A stretch of DNA of 64,000 nt from Acinetobacter vivianii (GTDB taxonomy: Bacteria; Pseudomonadota; Gammaproteobacteria; Pseudomonadales; Moraxellaceae): NCBI RefSeq assembly GCF_014635885.1, contig NZ_BMDR01000005.1, forward strand, positions 1 through 64,000, in the 5' to 3' direction. The notes below the pieces were generated by a model, which saw nothing but the letters and a program-made list of their open reading frames with translations, did not search any database and was not told where the DNA came from. The translations under genes and the position numbers were made by a program. Of this stretch, positions 27,825-36,877 are shown piece by piece. Each line of letters begins with the position of its first letter. The stretch's first letter is position 1.

Positions 27825-27935
27825 ATGAGTTTTTTGAAAAAAAAGAATAATGCCAGTTTTGTGTTCTTCATTATTACGCTATATGCCTTTTTAGGCTTTG
27901 GCATTGGCTACGTGATCTGGGAATATCTTTTATAA
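27825..27935 (+). CDS. Small single-pass membrane protein, 36 residues
   Basis: This short frame starts at an ATG preceded at proper spacing by AAAGG (27812-27816). It encodes a Lys-rich, Asn-containing N-terminus (MSFLKKKNNAS), then one strongly hydrophobic helix (FVFFIITLYAFLGFGIGYVI) ending in WEYLF. The clean layout (positive start, helix with a GFGIG packing motif, aromatic end) looks like a genuine small membrane protein, not noise. Function is unknown. It stands alone between the fadE terminator and a convergent gene. Confidence 0.6.
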   Translation: MSFLKKKNNASFVFFIITLYAFLGFGIGYVIWEYLL

Positions 27936-28027
27936 CAGAGTTGCCCATATGCTTAGGATCTATGTTCAAAAATCCTAAGCCTTTGCTGGGCCATGGGCTT
28001 AAATTTGATGCATCCTTAAGTGCAAGT

Positions 28028-28708
28028 CTATTTCTTCAATAACCATTGTACTGAGGCATCAAACAGTTTGAGACCATCTTCTGAAAGATTGGGAAAGGTC
28101 TCATTATTAAGAAAGAACATCAGCCTTTTTGCTGGGGCCAAAGATTCATAATCCATGGTTGCACCTTTTTCATAACCCCAGATGGCCACTTTTTCTGGTT
28201 GACCATAAATCGTCGCAATAATGGTGGCGCCTAATCCTGGCTTGCCCCAACTCATCGGTGACTGTGCTTTATAGACGTTGCGCGTTCCCGCAGGAAGATG
28301 CGCCGATAGGGGATGCGGTGCATTGACCAGCCACAAGTAACGTTCTTTCTCAACCTCACCAAAATCAGTATCGATCCGTTTACCTGTCATCGCCAGATCA
28401 TCGAGATAATCATTTTCCCAAGTCATCAGCGGAATCGGGAGTTGACGCCAGCCTGATTTTAAATTTTTTGACGCAACCGTTGAAGAAAGAATGACTAGAT
28501 CAGGATGGTTTAAGCTGCTTGGCGAAACAGATTGATCAAGGAGCTCAACTTGATAACCTTGAGCTTGTAAGTACTTTTGAATAGATGCATCGGCAAATGC
28601 AGAAGCGCCATTGAGCTGTGAAATGAGCGCAATTTTTGTTTGCGCATAAACAGAAGATGTTAATGTAAACAGTGCTGTGATCAGCGTGATAGAAAAAAGC
28701 TTTTTCAT
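28028..28708 (-). CDS. Periplasmic protein next to a siderophore receptor, function unknown
   Basis: A 226-residue protein with a clear signal peptide (MKKLFSITLITALFTLTSSVYA, cut near residue 22). The mature part starts with a beta strand and helix (KIALISQLNGAS) and has an alternating layout with VILSSTVASKN and PLMTWENDYLDDL, reminiscent of ThuA/type-1 glutamine-amidotransferase-like Rossmann folds. No catalytic Cys is seen in a nucleophile elbow, so enzymatic activity is doubtful. It follows the interrupted TonB-dependent receptor by 48 bp in the same direction, so they were probably co-expressed. A role in iron or siderophore handling is inferred only from that. Confidence 0.65.
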   Translation of the reverse strand: MKKLFSITLITALFTLTSSVYAQTKIALISQLNGASAFADASIQKYLQAQGYQVELLDQSVSPSSLNHPDLVILSSTVASKNLKSGWRQLPIPLMTWENDYLDDLAMTGKRIDTDFGEVEKERYLWLVNAPHPLSAHLPAGTRNVYKAQSPMSWGKPGLGATIIATIYGQPEKVAIWGYEKGATMDYESLAPAKRLMFFLNNETFPNLSEDGLKLFDASVQWLLKK

Positions 28709-28720
28709 ATTGATCTCAAC

Positions 28721-28745
28721 AGAGCAGTGATTGAAGCACTGCTCT
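28721..28745 (-). other. Hairpin between receptor pseudogene and periplasmic gene
   Basis: A perfect 9 bp stem AGAGCAGTG/CACTGCTCT with a 7-base loop and no T-run. It may act on mRNA stability or differential expression rather than termination. Confidence 0.4.
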
Positions 28746-28756
28746 GATCCTCCATC

Positions 28757-30928
28757 CTAGAATTTAAAGGTTGCTCGCAACACCGCTTGGCGAGAGTCAC
28801 CTTGTGATACCGCCAGATTATTAACGCTGGCGGTATAGTAGGTTTTATCGAAGATATTATTTAAATTAAACTGAAAGTTAACTGCCTGTTTGGCAATGGT
28901 GGTGTCATAACTGATAAAGGCATTGGCAAGCATATATTCAGGTAGGTCAAAGGTGTTTTCTGAATCACCTGCGCGCTTACCGACATAATTGCCACTGAGA
29001 CCTAAACGTAAATTGCCATTATAAAGTTCGCCATAGTTATAGGCCAATGCAAGAGAAGCAGTATCTCGTGCCACATTATTTAAACGATTGCCTTGCAGAC
29101 CCAGTTCATCTTCAGTGACTTTGGCATCGGTATAGGCATAGGTCAGGGTGGCGTCGAGTTGATCAGTTAGACGACCTGTTAGGTCGAGTTCAGCCCCTTT
29201 CGAGCGAACCGCACCTGTGGTGTGTAGTTCTACTTCTTTGGTTGATGAATTGGTTATTTTGGCAAGCACATTACGCTTTTTAATATCGTAGAGTGCAAAG
29301 TTGGCCTTAATACGATCATTAAACTCATATTTTGCACCGAGTTCATAAGATTTTGCCTGTTCAGGTCGGACATCCGAGTCAATAACAGCATTGCCACCTA
29401 AAGGAGCAATCGAGGAGTTCGGTTTGAGTGATTCGGTATAGCTCCCATACAATGAAAATTGGTCATTCCATTGATAGACTAAACCTGCATGTGGAAGCCA
29501 AGCATCATCATTGGTATTGGTATTTTCTTTAAATGGTCTGCCGCGCCCAGCAGTCTGTTGATAATGTAAGTAACGCCCACCAAGCACCGCAATCCATTGT
29601 TCATTTAAATGGATCGCATCTTGCAGATAAAAACCATAGGTATGCAATTTATCGGTTTGGTCACTATCCGACGCGATGATATTGCGGGAAGCTTCGACAG
29701 TGCCAAAATCTGGATTTAAATAGTCTAGGGTGGAAGTATCTCCACGAACCATATCGGGACGGAAATATTTACGGTATTCGATATCCGAACCGATCTGAAT
29801 GTCATGCTTTAAACCGAGCAGATTGATCGAACCATTGAGATAGGCTTGAGCATTACTGTCTACACTTTCTGCATTTAAGGTCGCATCGGTACGACGCTTC
29901 ACAGTATGATTCTTTGTATCTAACGAGGTGACGCGTAACTGGTTGGCATCATAGGTTTCGTAGTTATAGGTATAGCCGAAATGAGCTGACCAAGTGTCAT
30001 TAATTTGATGATCAACCAGCAATTGTGCCAGATGATCTTCACCTTTCATTTGATTAAAAGCTTCATCCAGACGTTGGTATTTTGAGATCGGTAAAGCTTT
30101 TTTTGTGTTGGGATCAAAAATGGTTGAGCGATCAAAAGGGACATCAAAATGACGATATTGATAGCTGAGATTGACTTTGGTCTGACCATTGTCCCATGCC
30201 ACAGACGGAGCGATTAAAGTCTGTTTGAGATTACCAAAATTACGCCAATAATCTGCGTCTGAATGATCGACAATAAAACGATAGGCAAAGTTACTATCAT
30301 TAATTGCGCCTGTTGTATCCAGACTTGCTCCTAAACCATTTTTACCCGCCGCAAAGCTTGAACCATAGAAGGCAATTTCGGTTTTCTGGGTCATTTCAGG
30401 TTTTTTAGTCACTACATTGACCACACCGCCTGGGTCCATAATGCCATAAAGGAGAGAAGCTGGGCCTTTTAATACCTCAACCTGCTCAACTGCCGCATTC
30501 ATGGTTCGACCTTGCACAATTGGCATGCCATTCACGGTAATTGAACCATCACGGTTGTCTCCAAAGCCGCGTTTCATGACCGTATCTTGAGTGCCGCCTA
30601 AGGTGTTGCCTTGGGTAATGCCGCTGACTTATGTGAGTGCATTATCCAGATTCGCGGGCACATAATCTTTCACATATTGTTTGGAAACGACATTGACCGT
30701 TTGAGAGCTCTCCAGATTTTTTTGATTACCTCTTAAGGTCGATGCTGTTTGCGTTCCGATATAGCCTGAGCTGGATTCAGCTTGTACTTTGATGGTGTCT
30801 AGCTGTGTGATTTCTGGTGCAGCAGTTTCTGCCCAAGTCAGCACAGGAATACAAGACAAAAGCAATGAACCGCTATATTTTAAAATTTCAATCGTGATGA
30901 GATTTTTACGCGGAGAGAATGCAGACAT
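28757..30928 (-). pseudogene. TonB-dependent siderophore receptor interrupted by one in-frame stop
   Basis: One reading frame runs from 31006 to 28757 except for a single TAA at 30629-30631. Before it come the signal peptide and TonB-box/plug start (ending VPANLDNALT); after it the plug continues as [16 protein letters not shown] and the full barrel follows to the terminal VLRATFKF. A typical receptor has a residue such as Gln between T and V, so CAA to TAA is the simplest explanation. The likely start is 30928 (MSAFSPRKN, AGGT upstream), giving ~724 codons. The frame is otherwise intact, so the loss looks recent, or it could be a sequencing error. A restart at an internal Met would lack a signal peptide and could not reach the outer membrane. 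Confidence 0.85.
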
Positions 30929-31225
30929 AGGAATACCTGAGCGATACCAGAAATCGGGTAGAGACTGAAGAAAAGAGGCTATCAATCTGATGACAATTTG
31001 GGTCAATGCAGCGATAAAAGCGTGCTCAGTATATTTAAATAGGAATCATTTACAAGAACTTGCTGGAAAGTAGGAAGCTTGAAAAAATAAGAGTTTGATA
31101 ATACGTAAATTATTTTGAGTTTTTTTGTTTGTTCCTTGGGAATTAATTTATTTGAGATAAATGTATTTCAATTTATTGAAATTGTTGATGAATTTCTAAT
31201 TTTAAAAAGATCAAAGTAAAAATAA

Positions 31226-31240
31226 ATGAATCGTATTCAT
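31226..31240. promoter_or_regulatory. Palindromic site in the divergent region
   Basis: ATGAAT-CGT-ATTCAT is a perfect 6 bp dyad around a 3-base centre. It lies between the divergent receptor pseudogene and amidohydrolase genes. It is not a good Fur box; the binding protein is unknown. The rest of this ~430 bp gap shows no gene. Confidence 0.4.
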
Positions 31241-31361
31241 AATGTCATATTGAAATAAATCATTTTATTCATACTAACTTGTTCGGTAGGCTACAGTGAT
31301 GAATTACGGTTAAAGTTAGATAAATTATCGCCATTTTAAAATAATTATATTGAGTTAACAC

Positions 31362-32453
31362 ATGGAAGAATTAGGCTTTTTGATCATTGATCCACATATT
31401 CATCAATGGGATCCTTATCACACACCGCATTCTGCTGCTGTATTGGTAAAAGCTTTAGGGAAATATCCCGCTGTTATGGATCGTGTTGTTCGTTTAGTCA
31501 AACCTAAGCCTTTACTAGAGACGTTAGGTACAACCCAATATGCATTGAATCCCTATTTACCAGCGAATTATCAAAAGGATAGCAGCTTATTTCCTGTAGA
31601 AAGCGTGGTGCATGTCGAAGCAAACTGGCATCATCACAAAGGCTTGGGTGTGGTGGAAGAAACCAACTGGATCAAGCAATTAGATTTTAATCGTCACGGT
31701 TTAAAGCTGGGTGCCATCGTTGCTGCGGCTGACCCAAGAGACCGAAAATTCAAAGACATTCTTAAAGCTCATCAGCAGGCGAGCCCACTATTTCGTGGCA
31801 TTCGTAAAATGGCGGCCTGGCATGAGGATAGTGGCATTTATCGATGGTGTGATCGACCTCATCTTTATCGTGACAAGAAATTCTTAAAAGGTTTTGAACA
31901 ACTTGCAAAAATGGATTTATCTTTTGATGCATGGGGGTATTCCACTCAGTTAGCAGAAATCACCAGCTTGGCGAAACAATTTCCTCAAACCCGTATCGTC
32001 GTTGATCATCTGGCGACACCCGCTGGCCTGTTTGGAGCTGTTGGTAAGAAAACGGGGATTACAGCATCGCAGCGTGAGTCTATTTTTAAACAATGGCAAC
32101 AAGATATTGCAGTTCTGGCCGAACATAAAAATGTCTATGCCAAAATTTCAGGCTTGATGATGCCAGTATTAGGACATCGCTTTTATCAACAAAAACGAAC
32201 AGCAACACCTGCTGAAATCGTGAATCTACTCAGCCCATTGCTTGAACATGCTGTTCAGGTCTTTGGCGTCAACCGCATTATGTATGCGTCTAATTTTCCG
32301 ATGGATAAAGCCAATGCGACATTAAATGACCTTGTGCAGGCTTATATCCAGATGCTGCGCCCTTATGGTGAGCAGGCAATGCACGCCGTTTTTAGACAAA
32401 ATGCAGCCCATTTTTATCAACTTCATCTAGAGTCTACCCATGAAAAATTTTAA
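31362..32453 (+). CDS. Amidohydrolase family (Amidohydrolase_2-type) metal-dependent hydrolase
   Basis: A 363-residue TIM-barrel hydrolase. The metal-binding HxH is at the N-terminus (DPHIHQWDP, residues ~10-18). Later landmarks are VESVVHVEANW, a conserved RGIRKMAAWH, TRIVVDHLATP (third His) and the C-terminal RIMYASNFPMDK, where such enzymes carry a catalytic Asp (here the final Asp of NFPMD). The family includes lactonases, decarboxylases and amide hydrolases acting on small cyclic or carboxylic compounds. It overlaps the next SDR gene by 14 bp, so the two form one operon. The substrate is unknown; location beside the tgn genes suggests a catabolic role but is not proof. Confidence 0.8.
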   Translation: MEELGFLIIDPHIHQWDPYHTPHSAAVLVKALGKYPAVMDRVVRLVKPKPLLETLGTTQYALNPYLPANYQKDSSLFPVESVVHVEANWHHHKGLGVVEETNWIKQLDFNRHGLKLGAIVAAADPRDRKFKDILKAHQQASPLFRGIRKMAAWHEDSGIYRWCDRPHLYRDKKFLKGFEQLAKMDLSFDAWGYSTQLAEITSLAKQFPQTRIVVDHLATPAGLFGAVGKKTGITASQRESIFKQWQQDIAVLAEHKNVYAKISGLMMPVLGHRFYQQKRTATPAEIVNLLSPLLEHAVQVFGVNRIMYASNFPMDKANATLNDLVQAYIQMLRPYGEQAMHAVFRQNAAHFYQLHLESTHEKF

Positions 32454-33282
32454 TCAGAAAGTCGCGGCAATTACTGGTGCAGGTTCAGGGATTGGTCGAC
32501 AGCTTGCACTTTTACTGGCTCAGCAAGGTGCACATTTAGCTTTGAGCGATGTCAATGAACAGGGACTGGCGGAGACGAAGGCCTTATTACAGCAATATCC
32601 TGTCAATGTTACCCTGACACAGCTGGATGTTTCTGATCAGGAAGCAGTGCGTGAATGGGCAGAACAGAGTTTTAAAGCACATGGCAAGATTAACCTGATT
32701 TTTAATAATGCGGGTGTGGCGCTGGCAAGTACCGTCGAAGGGATGGATTATGAGGAATTGGACTGGATCTTAAAGATTAACTTTTGGGGCGTGGTCTATG
32801 GCACCAAAGAGTTTCTGCCTTATTTAAAACAAAGTGGCGAAGGGCATATTGTGAATATTTCCAGTCTGTTTGGCTTAACGGCTCAACCGACCCAAAGTGC
32901 CTATAATGCAACTAAATTTGCAGTTCGTGGTTTTACTGAATCATTGCGCCAAGAATTAAAGCTGCAACAGAATGGGGTGAGCTCAACCTGTGTACATCCT
33001 GGTGGGATTCGAACCAACATTGCTAATAGTGCACGTATGAGTGACAGCATTCGGGCTTTGGGAATGAATCCAGCTAAAGCCAGTCAGGCCTTTAACAAAG
33101 TGTTGAAAACGCCACCTGAACAAGCTGCCAAAATTATTCTTGAAGCTGTGAAAGCAGATAAAGCACGTGTTCTGATTGGAAATGATGCAAAAATCATTGA
33201 TCTGATTCAGCGTATTACGCCGACCCATTATTCACATGCATTGAGTTTCTTTACCAAGAAATCTAAGAAAAAGCGGGCTTAA
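32440..33282 (+). CDS. Short-chain dehydrogenase/reductase
   Basis: A 280-residue classical SDR. The NAD(P) motif is TGAGSGIGRQ (residues ~13-22), followed by NNAG (~90), the catalytic Ser in NISSLFG, and YNATK (catalytic Tyr and Lys). The C-terminal tail is Lys-rich (FFTKKSKKKRA). It overlaps the amidohydrolase gene, implying sequential steps on one substrate, for example oxidising an alcohol made or used by the hydrolase. Substrate unknown. Confidence 0.85.
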   Translation: MKNFNQKVAAITGAGSGIGRQLALLLAQQGAHLALSDVNEQGLAETKALLQQYPVNVTLTQLDVSDQEAVREWAEQSFKAHGKINLIFNNAGVALASTVEGMDYEELDWILKINFWGVVYGTKEFLPYLKQSGEGHIVNISSLFGLTAQPTQSAYNATKFAVRGFTESLRQELKLQQNGVSSTCVHPGGIRTNIANSARMSDSIRALGMNPAKASQAFNKVLKTPPEQAAKIILEAVKADKARVLIGNDAKIIDLIQRITPTHYSHALSFFTKKSKKKRA

Positions 33283-33351
33283 AAATTAGAATGATATGAA
33301 TAAAGTTAGACTGATATCCAATTGGGATCAGGTGACTTTGGTGTTGGAAAT

Positions 33352-33388
33352 GGCATAAAAGAAGGTTTAAAGAATACTCTTTTATGCC
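33352..33388. terminator. Hairpin between convergent genes
   Basis: An 11 bp perfect stem GGCATAAAAGA/TCTTTTATGCC with a 15-base loop lies between the convergent SDR and DUF1330 genes. There is no T-run on either side, so it is only a possible terminator. Confidence 0.4.
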
Positions 33389-33396
33389 GCTCCAGC

Positions 33397-33684
33397 TTAA
33401 TCCAGACTTTCTACAATACTGATCATCACATCAGCACAATCTTTACGAGCCAGTCGTGCTTTCAAATATTCTTCTGAATGGTAACAAGCCTGCGCTGTTT
33501 CTAAGTCAGAAAATTCAATAATGACATGGCGCTGATATGCTGTGCCTTCCAGACAAGTCGAGTTACCACCTCTTGCAAGAAACTTTGCTCCATATTTTTC
33601 AAAAGCATGCGGTGCCAAGGCCATATATTGTTTATATTGCTCCAGATCATGGATGGTCACGTGAGCAATCCAGTAAGCAGACAT
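33397..33684 (-). CDS. DUF1330-family protein
   Basis: A 95-residue protein of the dimeric alpha+beta-barrel superfamily. The start MSAYWIAHVTIHDLEQYKQY and the central FLARGGNSTCLEG, then RHVIIEFSDLETAQACYHSEEY, are typical of DUF1330. Function in this family is mostly unknown. It lies 56 bp downstream of the GntR gene on the same strand and may be co-transcribed with it, within the catabolic island. Whether it acts on pathway intermediates is open. Confidence 0.82.
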   Translation of the reverse strand: MSAYWIAHVTIHDLEQYKQYMALAPHAFEKYGAKFLARGGNSTCLEGTAYQRHVIIEFSDLETAQACYHSEEYLKARLARKDCADVMISIVESLD

Positions 33685-33740
33685 TCTTATATCCTTATGT
33701 AAGTTAAGGCTTCATCGGCCTTATGTTTCCGTTTTCGTGA

Positions 33741-34403
33741 TTAACTATTCAAAATATTTTTTGCCACAGATGCTGCTTCTGCAATATGTTCCGCAACAGC
33801 TTGCTTGGCTTTGTCAGCATCTTTATGTAAGTAGATGGCTTCACACATATTTTTGATACGTTGGTAACCTGAAATTTCACGTTTGGTGGATTTCATGGTC
33901 ATGGCACGCAGACGGCTAATACGACCATTCAAGCGTTGTACCACTTCCCAGGCAATATAATGTTTTGCTGTGGTAAAAATAGTTTCATAAAGCTTTGCAG
34001 AGGTGGCAATAATTAAATTGATATCATCCGCAGCAAATGCTTGTTCAAGCTCAGCTAATAAGTGCTGCAATTGCTGAGTGGTTTGATCAGTAAGATTTTG
34101 GGTGCAATCTGCAACGGCACTTTGCTCGAGTAAAAGACGAATCTCGTAGATTTGTGAGGCAATTTCCCAGTCCAGTAATGAAACAATTGGACCTTTATTG
34201 GGCAAGATTTCAACCAGACCTTCTGCTTCTAGATAACGAATCACTTCCCGTACCACAGAACGGCTTACACCTAGTTCTTCACAAAGTGTCCGTTCAACCA
34301 GTCTTTTTCCAGAGGGAAAATAACCTGTAATAATGGCATTACGCACTTTATCCAGACAGAGCTCACGCAAAGTCACAGGTGGATTTTCAATTTTAAGATT
34401 CAT
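33741..34403 (-). CDS. GntR-family (FCD) regulator of the tgn-like island
   Basis: A 220-residue regulator with an N-terminal winged helix (LRELCLDKVRNAIITGYFPSG ... LCEELGVSRSVVREVIRYLEAEGLVEI) and an all-helical FCD ligand domain with conserved Arg/His positions. It is divergent from the DUF1185/tgnDABC operon, and a 22 bp perfect palindrome sits between them. That suggests it controls both directions and probably itself. Binding a pathway compound is typical for FCD domains and is inferred here. Confidence 0.88.
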   Translation of the reverse strand: MNLKIENPPVTLRELCLDKVRNAIITGYFPSGKRLVERTLCEELGVSRSVVREVIRYLEAEGLVEILPNKGPIVSLLDWEIASQIYEIRLLLEQSAVADCTQNLTDQTTQQLQHLLAELEQAFAADDINLIIATSAKLYETIFTTAKHYIAWEVVQRLNGRISRLRAMTMKSTKREISGYQRIKNMCEAIYLHKDADKAKQAVAEHIAEAASVAKNILNS

Positions 34404-34498
34404 AGAAATTCATCTTTCCCGATTTTAATAATGCAGAATTTTGTTACATGTTCTTTGCTAAAAATTAGCATAGCAAACTCTTGCTTTTTTTTCATTAT

Positions 34499-34520
34499 GT
34501 ATTATGGTATACCATAATAC
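34499..34520. promoter_or_regulatory. Perfect 22 bp palindrome, probable GntR operator 1
   Basis: Left half GTATTATGGTA and its exact complement meet at the centre (GGTATACC core). It lies 35 bp upstream of the DUF1185 gene start and about 95 bp upstream of the divergent GntR gene. GntR/FCD proteins bind such short dyads; the binder is inferred from position. Confidence 0.7.
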
Positions 34521-34555
34521 GAATGACAAGATAAATTCACACGCAAGGAAGAACA

Positions 34556-35158
34556 ATGAATCTAATCCGTAAAACTGTGCTCCATGTGGAAACCACCTAT
34601 GTTGATGGTGGCAAAGAAGCACCAACACCTTTAAAAATGGTGGCAGCAGCAGCTGTGATCAAAAATCCTTGGGCAGGTCAGGGCTATGTTGAAAACCTTG
34701 CACCTGAAATCCGCCGTATTGCACCTATCCTGAGTGAACATTTAACCCAACTGATTCTTGACGAAGTTGGTTCTGGTGAAGCAGTACAAGCCTTTGGTAA
34801 AAGTGCTGTAGTCGGGCTGGAGGGTGAACTTGAACATGCCTCTGCACTGATTCATACCTTGCATTTTGGCAATACTTATCGCAGTGCAGTGGGAGCAAAA
34901 TCATATCTGGCATTTAATAATACCCGTGGCCCAGCCAATGCGCCGATCTTAATTCCAATGATGGACAAGAATGATGAAGGACGTCGTTCCCATTATTTGA
35001 CTTTACAATTTGCAATTCCAGATGCACCTGCTGCTGATGAGTTGGTGGTGGTGATTGGTGCTGCGACAGGTGGTCGACCACATCATCGTATTGGAGATCG
35101 TTATCAAGATTTGGAAGAGTTAGGTCATGATCTCAAAAACCCTGCAGCTGTCAAATAA
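34556..35158 (+). CDS. DUF1185 ('amino acid synthesis' family) protein, first gene of tgn-like operon
   Basis: A 200-residue protein of the PF06684/DUF1185 group, recognised from IRKTVLHVETTYVDGGK, KMVAAAAVIKNPWAG and the C-terminal VVIGAATGGRPHHRIGDR. Structures of the family show a variant of the Bacillus chorismate mutase fold; the 'amino acid synthesis' label is a guess from that work and no reaction is established. It has a good ribosome site (AAGGAAG), heads the operon right after the operator, and overlaps the tgnD-like gene by 32 bp. This argues for a real role in the pathway, e.g. deamination or hydrolysis of an unstable intermediate. Confidence 0.82.
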   Translation: MNLIRKTVLHVETTYVDGGKEAPTPLKMVAAAAVIKNPWAGQGYVENLAPEIRRIAPILSEHLTQLILDEVGSGEAVQAFGKSAVVGLEGELEHASALIHTLHFGNTYRSAVGAKSYLAFNNTRGPANAPILIPMMDKNDEGRRSHYLTLQFAIPDAPAADELVVVIGAATGGRPHHRIGDRYQDLEELGHDLKNPAAVK

Positions 35159-35918
35159 CCGCATTGCTCATTATTTTGAGCAGGGCGAAGGAGAACCGCT
35201 GGTTCTGATTCATGGTGTTGGGATGCAAGCAGCAGCATGGTATCCACAAATCGAATTCTTCTCGAAACACTATCGGGTGATTTCAGTGGATATGCCAGGC
35301 CACGGACAAAGTACAAAATTAGCGGATAATGCCCAGTTACAGGATTTTGTGGACTGGACCATCGAATTGATTATCGCTTTGGATGTTGGTGCTGTGAATT
35401 TGGCTGGACACTCTATGGGATCTTTAATCACCACAGGCGTCAGTGCAACCCGTCCTGATTTAGTCAAGCGTATGGCTGTGCTCAATGGGGTTTATAAGCG
35501 TTCAGCGGAAGCTAAAGATGCAGTGATTCAACGTGCCGAAGAGTTAAAAACCGGTCATATCGATATCGAGACGCCATTACAACGCTGGTTTGGTCAGAGT
35601 GATGTTGAACGTCAGGCTGCCTCAAAAGTGAAATCCTGGTTACAGGAAGTGGATATGTCGGGTTATGCCACTGCTTATGCTGCTTTTGCACGAGGTGATG
35701 CAGTTTATGCGGATCAATGGCCTAACATTGGATGTCCAGCCTTGATTTTAACAGGTACGGGTGATCCCAACTCTACTGCGGAAATGGCAATACAAATGGC
35801 CAGTCAGGCAAAAAAGGGTAAGGCGATCGTGATTGAGAATGAGCGTCACATGGTCAACCTGACGGCTCCAGATCAAGTCAATAGTGCAATGCAAGCGTGG
35901 TTGGAAACCAGCGTCTAA
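35127..35918 (+). CDS. tgnD: Alpha/beta hydrolase, TgnD-like
   Basis: A 263-residue alpha/beta-hydrolase with the oxyanion motif HGVG (29-32), nucleophile Ser96 in GHSMG, acid Asp213 (GTGDPNS) and His241 (NERHMVN). Its neighbours match the trigonelline pathway of A. baylyi, where TgnD hydrolyses (E)-2-((N-methylformamido)methylene)succinate to succinic semialdehyde, methylamine, formate and CO2. The name rests on family plus context. The 32 bp overlap with the DUF1185 gene implies coupled translation. If the substrate is another pyridine derivative, the hydrolase would act on its formamide equivalent. Confidence 0.8.
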   Translation: MISKTLQLSNNRIAHYFEQGEGEPLVLIHGVGMQAAAWYPQIEFFSKHYRVISVDMPGHGQSTKLADNAQLQDFVDWTIELIIALDVGAVNLAGHSMGSLITTGVSATRPDLVKRMAVLNGVYKRSAEAKDAVIQRAEELKTGHIDIETPLQRWFGQSDVERQAASKVKSWLQEVDMSGYATAYAAFARGDAVYADQWPNIGCPALILTGTGDPNSTAEMAIQMASQAKKGKAIVIENERHMVNLTAPDQVNSAMQAWLETSV

Positions 35919-35942
35919 GTTGCTCAATGAAGGAATATGGCA

Positions 35943-36875
35943 ATGAGTGAAATGGATACAATAAACAAGATACGTGAACTACGTGATGCCTTTGGCTCTT
36001 TTATGACGGGTGTTACCGTAGTGACGACCTGTAAAGATGATGGAATGCCATTAGGCTTTACCGCAAACTCTTTTGCTTCGGTGTCTTTGGACCCAGCTTT
36101 GCTGCTCGTCAGCATTGCCAAGACATCAAGCAATTATCAACACTTTGCAAATACAAAACACTTTGCCATCAATATCTTGGCAGAAGAACAAAAGGATGTG
36201 TCGAATACCTTTGCCCGTCCAAGTGATGACCGTTTTGCAAATCTTGCATGGACAAAAAGTGAATACCAAAACCCAGTTATTGATCATGTCAGCGCATGGT
36301 TTGACTGTACCACCTATCAAATCGTTGATGCAGGTGACCATGCCATTCTGATTGGTAAAGTTGAAAATTTTGCTTCGGCAGGTTTTGCAGGTCTTGGTTA
36401 TTATCGTGGTGCCTATTTTACTCCAGCGAAATCATCGACCGATGTCATTTCAAGCATGAAAGTGATGATGATGGCTTTGATAGGCCATGAGAACCAGATT
36501 CTGTTGGAACAAACTGCTGACAATAAATGGACTCTGCCACATTTGGTAGTCGACAAAGATGGTGCGGAAAAAGCCTTAGAAAAAATCTTTGCAGCTTATC
36601 AACCTGATGCATCAGCAAGTTTTATTTATTCTGTGTATGACGATGTGACAACACAACAGCAATATATTGCTTTCTTGTGTAATACCCCAGTTGCAACCGC
36701 ACATAAAGGTCAATTCATCGATTTGAATGATCTTGAGCAGCTCACTTTTGTAGATGGCGCTTTGCAAAGCATGTTGATGCGTTATCGCAAAGAAAATTAT
36801 CTTAAAACTTATGGTGTTTATTACGGTAATCAAACCAGTGGTACGGTTCGTCAAATTGTTAAAGAGGAAGTTTAA
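35943..36875 (+). CDS. tgnA: Flavin reductase component of trigonelline monooxygenase, TgnA-like
   Basis: About 310 residues. The first ~165 form a flavin-reductase domain (LRDAFGSFMTGVTVVTT, then GFTANSFASVSLDPALLLVSI, and HAILIGKVENF). It would supply reduced flavin to the partner oxygenase encoded 2 bp downstream. The last ~145 residues are an unusual extension with a Nudix-like start (MALIGHENQILLEQ, WTLPHL) that simple reductases lack. I prefer the start at 35943 because AGGA at 35931-35934 is then 8 bp away; ATG 35937 is also in frame. It belongs to the tgnDABC series. Confidence 0.83.
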   Translation: MSEMDTINKIRELRDAFGSFMTGVTVVTTCKDDGMPLGFTANSFASVSLDPALLLVSIAKTSSNYQHFANTKHFAINILAEEQKDVSNTFARPSDDRFANLAWTKSEYQNPVIDHVSAWFDCTTYQIVDAGDHAILIGKVENFASAGFAGLGYYRGAYFTPAKSSTDVISSMKVMMMALIGHENQILLEQTADNKWTLPHLVVDKDGAEKALEKIFAAYQPDASASFIYSVYDDVTTQQQYIAFLCNTPVATAHKGQFIDLNDLEQLTFVDGALQSMLMRYRKENYLKTYGVYYGNQTSGTVRQIVKEEV

Positions 36876-36877
36876 CT

